A program made the position numbers and the translations under genes. From NCBI GenBank assembly GCA_021828635.1, contig JAJZEJ010000009.1, positions 1 through 5,519 of the forward strand: a stretch of 5,519 bases of DNA. The letters are read 5' to 3'. Shown in pieces: positions 1 through 3,992 of the stretch (the stretch's first letter is position 1; the number at the start of each line of letters is the position of its first letter). This DNA is from Chloroflexota bacterium (lineage in GTDB: Bacteria; Chloroflexota; Ktedonobacteria; Ktedonobacterales; Ktedonobacteraceae). The notes under the pieces are model-generated. The model worked only from the letters and a program-made list of their open reading frames with translations, ran no database searches and had not been told where the DNA came from.

Positions 1-106
1 GTGTAGCATCGGGCAAGAAGACAGGAAAATGCAACGTGCCATGTGGCAATTGCAAAGATTGCGCACATACACTCTCAACGCTCTCATCGGCAAGCCCCTG
101 ATTCAT
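1..106 (-). CDS. Tgt-like queuine tRNA-ribosyltransferase family protein, 5' end only
   Basis: Only the first 35 codons are inside the window; the gene continues past the left edge. The visible protein begins MNQGLADESVESV and then has LQLPHGTLHFPVFLPDAT (residues 18-35). The pattern G-x-L-x-x-PHGT-x-x-x-P-x-F-x-P-x-x-T is the conserved N-terminal strand region of tRNA-guanine transglycosylases, which exchange a guanine base in tRNA for a 7-deazaguanine. Bona fide bacterial Tgt usually reads FMPVGT where this one has FLPDAT, so it may be a divergent paralogue rather than the canonical enzyme. The start at 106 was chosen because AAGAGG lies 4 nt upstream on the same strand; an in-frame ATG at 145 lies almost at the predicted transcription start and has no ribosome binding site. 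The gene is divergent from the membrane protein gene at 302. The family call rests on a short motif only. Confidence 0.6.
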   Translation of the reverse strand, partial: MNQGLADESVESVCAQSLQLPHGTLHFPVFLPDAT

Positions 107-110
107 GATG

Positions 111-116
111 CCTCTT
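111..116 (-). promoter_or_regulatory. Ribosome binding site of the Tgt-like gene
   Basis: AAGAGG on the minus strand, 4 nt before the ATG at 106. The spacing is slightly short, but this is the only purine-rich site near an in-frame start and it decides the start at 106 over the ATG at 145. Confidence 0.5.
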
Positions 117-153
117 TCACTGCCTGGATAAAATGACCTCTGCATGTGTATGG

Positions 154-182
154 ATTGTAGCAGGGTGGACAGGATAGCGCAA
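154..182 (-). promoter_or_regulatory. Sigma-70-type promoter for the Tgt-like gene
   Basis: On the minus strand TTGCGC (182-177) and TACAAT (159-154) are separated by exactly 17 nt. The -10 has 5 of 6 consensus bases and the -35 keeps TTG. Predicted initiation near 147 gives a leader of about 40 nt before the ATG at 106. The fit of both boxes and spacing upstream of a start is good for a sequence-only call. Confidence 0.55.
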
Positions 183-301
183 GGCGGCCTGAACACCTCT
201 ACATGGCACATACATTCGTGGGTCTTCTGTGCGAACTCTGGTATTTGTGGTATCGTATGCTTATCATGGCATTGAGTTTGTAGGAAAGAGGCTATCATCA
301 T

Positions 302-985
302 ATGTCCACTACCACGGATCCGCGCAAGACGCAAGTGCCAGAGCAAGCAACGGCGACACTTGCATGGCAGACACGGGCGCGGGGCTGGCTACTCATCGTG
401 CAGGTCTTTGTGGCGGGTGCGGTCTCGCTGGCTATCGAGATGGCCGCATCACGCCTGCTGGCCCCTAATTTCGGTTCCTCGCTCTTCGTCTGGGCCAGCC
501 TCATTGGCTTGATCTTGCTTTATTTAACCATTGGCTATTATCTTGGGGGCAGGTTAGCTGATCGCTATCCACGCGCCCAAGTACTCTACATCATTACCCT
601 GCTCGCCGCTCTTTTAACCGGCATTGTGCCATTGATCGCGCAACCCATGCTGGATTGGTCGCTACACCTCTTCGCCAATTCGCCACTTGTCATCTTTTAC
701 GGCTCACTACTCTCAGTCATCGTGCTATTTGCCTTGCCGATGATTCTGTTGGGCTGTGTCTCGCCCTATGCCATTCGCCTGCGTATCAATCAGCTCGGTA
801 GCGCGGGACGGACGGCTGGCATGCTCTATGCCATCTCGACGGCGGGTAGCATTGTCGGCACATTTCTGCCGGTTCTCATCCTGCTACCCGACATCGGCAC
901 ACGCGCCACGTTTCTCTCAGCCGCGCTTACCCTCGCGCTCCTCTCAATCGTTGGTCTGCTGACCAATCCCAAACCTATGGCGTAA
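302..985 (+). CDS. Stand-alone membrane domain of the fused MFS/spermidine synthase family
   Basis: A 227-residue integral membrane protein. After a short polar N-terminus there are about six hydrophobic segments, near residues 29-47, 61-83, 94-114, 128-156, 170-195 and 202-221. Diagnostic stretches are E46 followed by SRLLAPNFGSSLFVW (50-64), then IGYYLGGRLADR (77-88), and late GMLYAISTAGSIVGTFLP. These match the N-terminal membrane half of bacterial spermidine synthase-like fusions, in which a soluble aminopropyltransferase (Rossmann) domain follows. Here the protein stops right after the last helix and the next gene lies on the other strand, so no catalytic half is encoded beside it. It could work with a synthase encoded elsewhere, act as a transporter, or be a remnant; the intact frame and normal codon use argue against decay. 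The start is supported by AGGAAAGAGG at 282-291. The substrate is not known from sequence. Confidence 0.75.
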   Translation: MSTTTDPRKTQVPEQATATLAWQTRARGWLLIVQVFVAGAVSLAIEMAASRLLAPNFGSSLFVWASLIGLILLYLTIGYYLGGRLADRYPRAQVLYIITLLAALLTGIVPLIAQPMLDWSLHLFANSPLVIFYGSLLSVIVLFALPMILLGCVSPYAIRLRINQLGSAGRTAGMLYAISTAGSIVGTFLPVLILLPDIGTRATFLSAALTLALLSIVGLLTNPKPMA

Positions 986-993
986 GGATTTGG

Positions 994-1647
994 TTAGTCT
1001 TCGATATCCGCACGGCCCTCGACTGGTGGAAGCTCGCCGCTCTCTTCTAGGGGTACGGCTGGCGGCGGTTGCTGTTGCGAGTCAAGCGCATCTGCTGTTG
1101 CTTCCTGACCCTCTATCTCTGCCGGAGTTTGTTCCGCCTCAGCAGGATGCTCCTCTGGCTGGTCGTCACCCTCCTGTGTCTCTTCATGTGCTTCCGTTGG
1201 TTGCTGAGATACATCATTGACTGCTTCAGAAACCTCATCTGGCTGAGCATCGTTGGCTACTTCAGAAGCTTCATTCACCGAACTGGCTGTCTCTTGCGTT
1301 TCCTGCGTTTCCTGCGCTTCCGTGGGAACTTCTGCCTGTGCCTGTTCTTCTGGAGCCTGTTCTGCTTCTGCTGGTTGCTCAGATGGAGCGGAAGGAACTT
1401 CTGTTTGCGGTGTTGGGCTTGGGCGCAAAGCTGCCAGGCGCTCTTCAAGCTGTTGAAGATGCTCTTTATGTTCTTGCACCCGACTTTGTGATCGCGCTAC
1501 CTTCTGTTCAGCCCGCTCAACATCTTTTTTGACTCGCTCGATATTGAGCATCAGCTTTGCTTCTTTTTTAGCCTGTTTCTTGCGCTGCTTCTTCGTCTTT
1601 TCGCGCGGCGTACCTGTTGCCTCGGCTATATGTTCCATTGTCACCAT
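994..1647 (-). CDS. Basic coiled-coil protein with long acidic, Pro/Gln/Glu-rich disordered tail
   Basis: I do not recognise a family. The 217-residue product has two opposite halves. Residues 16-32 are strongly basic (a KTKKQRKKQAKKEAK run), and residues about 32-73 form a charged heptad-like helix (LMLNIERVKKDVERAEQKV, then HLQQLEERLAALR) expected to make a coiled coil. From residue 76 to the end the chain is low-complexity, rich in E, Q, P, A, T and S, and very acidic, with a triple QET repeat (112-120) and two PAEAEQ copies (about 92 and 168); it should be disordered. There is no signal peptide or membrane segment, so a cytoplasmic or nucleoid location is likely. The start at 1647 is set by GGGAGG 5 nt upstream; an upstream in-frame extension to 1887 crosses the promoter and lacks a binding site. 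The stop faces that of the membrane gene at 985 with 8 nt between them. A scaffold or nucleic-acid-binding role is possible but unproven. Confidence 0.7.
   Translation of the reverse strand: MVTMEHIAEATGTPREKTKKQRKKQAKKEAKLMLNIERVKKDVERAEQKVARSQSRVQEHKEHLQQLEERLAALRPSPTPQTEVPSAPSEQPAEAEQAPEEQAQAEVPTEAQETQETQETASSVNEASEVANDAQPDEVSEAVNDVSQQPTEAHEETQEGDDQPEEHPAEAEQTPAEIEGQEATADALDSQQQPPPAVPLEESGELPPVEGRADIED
1289..1315 (-). repeat. Three 9-bp tandem units encoding Gln-Glu-Thr
   Basis: Three consecutive 9-bp units, the two rightmost in this interval (1298-1306 and 1307-1315) identical and the third differing at two positions. They encode the QETQETQET run of the acidic tail. Such units are prone to slippage, so copy number may vary between strains without breaking the frame. 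Confidence 0.8.
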
Positions 1648-1652
1648 TGCTA

Positions 1653-1658
1653 CCTCCC
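1653..1658 (-). promoter_or_regulatory. Ribosome binding site fixing the coiled-coil gene start
   Basis: GGGAGG on the minus strand, 5 nt before the ATG at 1647. It is a near-ideal Shine-Dalgarno sequence and rules out the long upstream extension of this frame. Confidence 0.75.
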
Positions 1659-1660
1659 TG

Positions 1661-1689
1661 TATATATGTGGAACACTACATTGCCACAA
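1661..1689 (-). promoter_or_regulatory. Candidate promoter of the coiled-coil gene
   Basis: On the minus strand TTGTGG (1689-1684) and TATATA (1666-1661) are 17 nt apart. Initiation about 7 nt downstream would fall near 1654, inside the GGGAGG site, which would leave a very short leader. The -35 box forms half of a perfect inverted repeat (1684-1697), so a repressor or activator could act here. Confidence 0.4.
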
Positions 1690-1707
1690 CATTGTGGTTC
1701 GGTGTTC
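1671..1707. promoter_or_regulatory. Nested inverted repeats in the divergent promoter region, possible operator
   Basis: The inner palindrome is CCACAA-CA-TTGTGG (1684-1697), a perfect 6-bp arm pair with a 2-bp centre. It is bracketed by GAACAC (1671-1676) and its complement GTGTTC (1702-1707). The site lies between the leftward coiled-coil gene and the rightward thioesterase gene and overlaps the leftward -35 box. Dyads this close to a promoter usually bind dimeric regulators, but no regulator gene is in the window. Confidence 0.4.
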
Positions 1708-1900
1708 ACTGACGAAAAATGATGGGCGTCTTGCATAAGACACGGGCCAATTAGCCCTGTAGCTCCATCGCCTCATCACACCTGGAAATATTCTGTATGG
1801 TATCACACAGCAAGCAAACTCTACCAGACCAACGGTACTATTCAGCAAGAAAGAGAGTTGTATGTGATACATTGGAGGAAAACTCATTCACCCAAAATCG

Positions 1901-1907
1901 AGAAGGT
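1901..1907 (+). promoter_or_regulatory. Ribosome binding site deciding the thioesterase start
   Basis: AGAAGGT with 6 nt to the ATG at 1914. An in-frame ATG at 1797 has no such site and its added residues do not look like part of the hotdog fold, so 1914 is preferred. Confidence 0.65.
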
Positions 1908-1913
1908 AGCATT

Positions 1914-2393
1914 ATGGAACTGAACGATACGACTGATTATCAGCGTTGCTTTGCCTGTGGCATGCATAATCCCTATGGTCTACATATGACCTTTCACGTC
2001 GAGAACGACAGCGTTGTCTGCGATCTGCTGCCGCAAGCAGAACATCAGGGCTTCCCCGGCGTCATCCACGGCGGCATCGTCGCAACCATCCTGGATGAGG
2101 CGCTCAACCGTACCTCCATGCTCACTGACACACCCGCGTGGAGCATGACAGGCCGCCTGGATATTCGCTATCGGCGCTACGTCCCCTACGGTCCCAATTT
2201 GCGCGTCAGAGCCAGATTGGAGAAACAGCGCGGACGCATGGTGCAGGCATCCGGCGTCTTAACGCTAGCCGACGATGAGCAGGCCATTCTGGCGGAGGCG
2301 CAAGGTACTTTTATGGCTCTGACACAAGAAACACTGGATAGCATCATGCAAGACTATCCCGGCATGCGCAATTTCCTGACTGACCAATCTTAA
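1914..2393 (+). CDS. PaaI-like hotdog-fold acyl-CoA thioesterase
   Basis: A 159-residue single-domain protein of normal length for the PaaI/hotdog thioesterase family, which hydrolyses acyl-CoA or aryl-CoA thioesters as a dimer or tetramer in the cytoplasm. The key signature is GVIHGGIVATILDEA (49-63): HGG at the start of the long central helix, with D61 and E62 in the position of the catalytic acid. Also typical is the N-terminal CFACGMHNPYGLHMTF (12-27), where CxxCGxxNPxGL is a frequent motif of this subgroup. The following segment RLDIRYRRYVPYGPNLRVRARLE matches the family's strand pairs. The C-terminal tail after about residue 135 is helical and polar. The gene stands alone: no CoA ligase or phenylacetate genes are beside it, so the substrate cannot be inferred. 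No terminator was seen in the 145 nt after the stop. Confidence 0.85.
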   Translation: MELNDTTDYQRCFACGMHNPYGLHMTFHVENDSVVCDLLPQAEHQGFPGVIHGGIVATILDEALNRTSMLTDTPAWSMTGRLDIRYRRYVPYGPNLRVRARLEKQRGRMVQASGVLTLADDEQAILAEAQGTFMALTQETLDSIMQDYPGMRNFLTDQS

Positions 2394-2497
2394 AACGTAG
2401 GAACCGATTGATCGCGTCCACATCCAACGCCTGCCTGTTCGTTGCAACACGCCCCACTCCCTTGCGTATATATGACAGATGAGCAAGGAGTATAACG

Positions 2498-2513
2498 GAT
2501 CAGCATTCTGATC
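2498..2513. repeat. Small inverted repeat upstream of the DUF4870-like gene
   Basis: GATCAG-CATT-CTGATC, a perfect 6-bp stem with a 4-nt loop, ending 25 nt before the ATG at 2539. It could be an operator or a small leader hairpin. No convincing -35/-10 pair with normal spacing was found in this 145-nt gap. Confidence 0.35.
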
Positions 2514-2528
2514 AAATTGAAGAAATGT

Positions 2529-2532
2529 GAGG
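2529..2532 (+). promoter_or_regulatory. Ribosome binding site favouring the start at 2539
   Basis: GAGG lies 6 nt before the ATG at 2539. The alternative in-frame GTG at 2527 overlaps this site and has only a weak purine stretch before it. Confidence 0.5.
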
Positions 2533-2538
2533 CGTCAA

Positions 2539-2919
2539 ATGATGTATAGAATGACAAGTCTGGGCTTGAACATTCGCCTTGAGCGTATGCTCGCCTATGC
2601 CTTTGGTTGGCTATCGGGAATCATTCTGTTCTTTGTCGAGAAAAATAGAAGCGTGCGCTGGCATGCCGCGCAATCTATGGTTGTGTTCGGCAGTCTCTCA
2701 ATTGTCATGTTCGTGGTCAGCATCCTCAAGATGATGCTTGGCTATATTCCGCTGCTGAGCATTGTGACTAATTTCGGACTTGGCTTGCTACTCAGCGTCC
2801 TCTGGTGGGCTACCATCATTCTATGGGTCTGGCTGATTGTCATGGCCGGTATCCAATCCGAGAACGGTCAGGATTATCGCCTGCCCTTTGTCAGCAACTG
2901 GGTCAGCCGCTTTGTGTAA
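2539..2919 (+). CDS. DUF4870-like small integral membrane protein
   Basis: A 126-residue protein with about three hydrophobic segments (near residues 17-33, 46-70 and 79-105). The order of motifs fits the DUF4870/UPF0132-like family: LERMLAYAFGWLSGIILF (14-31), then EKN (34-36), then VRWHAAQS (39-46), and at the end an LPFVSNW stretch after QDYR. In this family the E-x-N and R-x-H-x-x-Q-S motifs flank a cytoplasmic loop between the first two helices; its function is unknown. Length is normal for the family. The start could be 2527 (GTG, four residues longer), 2539, 2542 or 2551; 2539 has the best spacing to GAGG. The gene appears monocistronic: 145 nt separate it from the thioesterase gene, and a leftward gene follows. 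Confidence 0.75.
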   Translation: MMYRMTSLGLNIRLERMLAYAFGWLSGIILFFVEKNRSVRWHAAQSMVVFGSLSIVMFVVSILKMMLGYIPLLSIVTNFGLGLLLSVLWWATIILWVWLIVMAGIQSENGQDYRLPFVSNWVSRFV

Positions 2920-2946
2920 GCGCATGCCACAATAAAACAATGCTAA

Positions 2947-3005
2947 ATGCATCTAAAAATATCCGTAGGGGCGTGATTCATCACGCCCCTACGGGTTTAT
3001 GCATC
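2947..3005. repeat. 7-bp direct repeat flanking the palindromic element
   Basis: ATGCATC occurs at 2947-2953 and again at 2999-3005, exactly bracketing a 45-nt segment that contains the 15-bp-arm palindrome. This layout looks like a target-site duplication around a small mobile palindrome, although ATGCAT is itself palindromic and the match could be chance. Confidence 0.4.
2955..2994 (-). terminator. Rho-independent terminator formed by a perfect 15-bp palindrome
   Basis: The arms CCGTAGGGGCGTGAT (2963-2977) and ATCACGCCCCTACGG (2980-2994) pair perfectly around a 2-bp centre (TC). On the minus strand the hairpin is followed by ATATTTTT (to 2955), the layout of an intrinsic terminator, and it starts 2 nt after the stop of the 34-codon leftward gene. 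On the plus strand it lies 43 nt after the DUF4870-like stop but is followed only by GGTTTAT, so rightward termination would be weaker. GTAGGGGCG-type palindromes are, to my knowledge, common dispersed intergenic repeats in Chloroflexota and Cyanobacteria, so it may also be a repeat-family member. Confidence 0.75.
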
Positions 3006-3101
3006 GATTTCATGTAAATCCTGCTCGTCCACTTCACGCTCAAGCATAAGCTTATACCTGATTAGCTCTTCTTTCGGAAGCCCATCATTCGTGCCTTCCA
3101 T
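2997..3101 (-). CDS. Very small acidic protein (34 residues), unknown function
   Basis: No family is recognised. The predicted product starts MEGTNDGLPKEELIRYKL and ends in MLEREVDEQDLHEIDA: acidic, no cysteines or membrane segment, likely helical from residue 9 on. Support for a real gene comes from its signals. AGGGG lies 7 nt before the ATG at 3101 on the minus strand, a -35/-10 pair is found 36 nt and more upstream, and a perfect hairpin with a T run starts 2 nt after the stop. It sits leftward between two rightward units and is divergent from the HerA operon. The stop codon straddles the edge of the putative palindromic insertion, so the gene could also be the truncated 5' part of a once longer gene. 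It is too short for homology-based certainty. Confidence 0.5.
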   Translation of the reverse strand: MEGTNDGLPKEELIRYKLMLEREVDEQDLHEIDA

Positions 3102-3137
3102 CGTAACACCCCTCTCACAAAAACAGCATCAGGTTCT

Positions 3138-3165
3138 ATTCTACACAATTTTTCCTACTGAACAA
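3138..3165 (-). promoter_or_regulatory. Candidate promoter of the 34-codon gene
   Basis: On the minus strand TTGTTC (3165-3160) and TAGAAT (3143-3138) are 16 nt apart, in an AT-rich gap. Initiation near 3131 would give a leader of about 30 nt. It points away from the HerA operon promoter at 3193-3201. Confidence 0.45.
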
Positions 3166-3192
3166 AGCTGGCGGCAAAAAGCCGATGAACTA

Positions 3193-3201
3193 TGTTATAA
3201 T
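3193..3201 (+). promoter_or_regulatory. Extended -10 promoter of the HerA operon
   Basis: TGTTATAAT: a perfect TATAAT (3196-3201) preceded by TGn, which is an extended -10 element. No good -35 is present at 17 nt, which extended -10 promoters tolerate. Initiation near 3208 gives a leader of about 68 nt before the ATG at 3276. Confidence 0.5.
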
Positions 3202-3275
3202 TGCCACAAAATCATGTGTTCTAATTATCGTATAACCCGAAGGAGCGGCACGCGCCCAAGAGGAAGAGTTAGCGT

Positions 3276-3974
3276 ATGTTTATTGGGAAAATTGTTAAAT
3301 CAGACTCGCATATCAATTATGTCTGCCAGATTTCTGGTCCACACGAGGTCGAGATTGAGCCAGGGCCGGCTGATTATGCCCTTAGTCGTTTTGTGCGCGT
3401 CGCGGTACGCACAGGTCAGAGCGAGGGGCCAATGATTTCGCAAGTCAACCGCATGCTCGGTATCAGCCAGGAGCCAGTCACTTACGCAGTAGGCGTTATT
3501 TATGACACAATTTTGCAGAATCCGGCCTATGGTACACTGGGTCCACGCCTCTCGAACGAGACACAGGTCGAACTCTTCTCGCCCGATTATTTAGCTGAAA
3601 AGGCTGTGCTGATCTATATCATGATTCTTGGCATGATGGAACAACGCATCATCCCTGGCGGCAATCCCGAATTTCTCTCGATTATGCATGGTGTGCCATC
3701 GCTGGCGCTGGAACTGGATAGCGAGATTGAGACGATGACCGATGACGAGGTACGCGCCTTCCATTTTTTCAGCGATGTCAACCAGCCCGAACGCGGCGCA
3801 TATCTGCACATGGGCTACCTGCCACACATCATCGCGCAACGCGGCAGTATGTTACCGATGGTCACACTGCACATCATTGATAAGTTGGAGCAACTCTTCC
3901 CGCGCAATCTCGCCCTGCTCTCCATCGTAAAACGTAACTTTGCCTGGCGTTTGAAAGTGGAGACCGCCGGTTAG
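3276..3974 (+). CDS. HerA-partner protein with HAS-barrel-like N-terminus
   Basis: A 232-residue soluble protein placed 18 nt upstream of the HerA gene, so very probably co-transcribed with it. The N-terminus, IGKIVKSDSHINYVCQI (3-19), an EVEIEPG strand (24-30), FVRVAV (39-44) and AVGVIYDTIL (71-80), has the strand order and glycine pattern of a HAS barrel, the small beta barrel found at the N-terminus of HerA ATPases and in F1-ATPase subunits. This is followed by LGPRLS (88-93) and LFSPDYLAEKAVLI (100-113), which look like conserved family motifs, and a helical C-terminal half of about 110 residues. No Walker A and no NurA-type DGS nuclease motif is visible, so it is not the ATPase or an obvious NurA. 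It may dock on the HerA ring as adaptor or regulator; that is inference. The purine-rich AGAGGAAGAG at 3259-3268 supports the start. Confidence 0.65.
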   Translation: MFIGKIVKSDSHINYVCQISGPHEVEIEPGPADYALSRFVRVAVRTGQSEGPMISQVNRMLGISQEPVTYAVGVIYDTILQNPAYGTLGPRLSNETQVELFSPDYLAEKAVLIYIMILGMMEQRIIPGGNPEFLSIMHGVPSLALELDSEIETMTDDEVRAFHFFSDVNQPERGAYLHMGYLPHIIAQRGSMLPMVTLHIIDKLEQLFPRNLALLSIVKRNFAWRLKVETAG

Positions 3975-3979
3975 GCAAC

Positions 3980-3985
3980 AAAGGA
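3980..3985 (+). promoter_or_regulatory. Ribosome binding site of herA
   Basis: AAAGGA, 7 nt before the ATG at 3993, lying in the 18-nt gap after the stop of the upstream gene. It supports the start and close coupling of translation of the two genes. Confidence 0.65.
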
Positions 3986-3992
3986 TTTGACC

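Noticed and set aside
2..136. Plus-strand open frame entering from the left edge and ending at 136
   Set aside because: Its 44 residues resemble nothing, while the opposite strand shows a Tgt motif, a start, a ribosome binding site and a good promoter.
1069..1491. Plus-strand frame with many Leu, Cys, Phe and Trp resembling a membrane protein
   Set aside because: It is the complement of the Glu/Gln-rich tail of the leftward coiled-coil gene. Hydrophobicity arises because complemented GAA/CAG-type codons read as Phe/Leu/Cys.
1648..1887. 80-codon N-terminal extension of the coiled-coil gene
   Set aside because: It crosses the promoter and nested palindrome and lacks a ribosome binding site, while GGGAGG sits directly before the ATG at 1647.
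2473..2496. Seven-codon leader-like frame (MTDEQGV) before the DUF4870-like gene
   Set aside because: No ribosome binding site precedes it, no regulatory codon run is present, and no attenuator hairpin follows beyond the small 6-bp dyad.
3172..3184. CGGC-AAAAA-GCCG hairpin near the HerA operon promoter
   Set aside because: The 4-bp stem is too short to mean much, and it lies upstream of the predicted transcription start.
3091..3435. Plus-strand 114-codon frame spanning the promoter gap and the HerA partner
   Set aside because: It runs across the divergent promoters and overlaps the better supported gene at 3276 in another frame.
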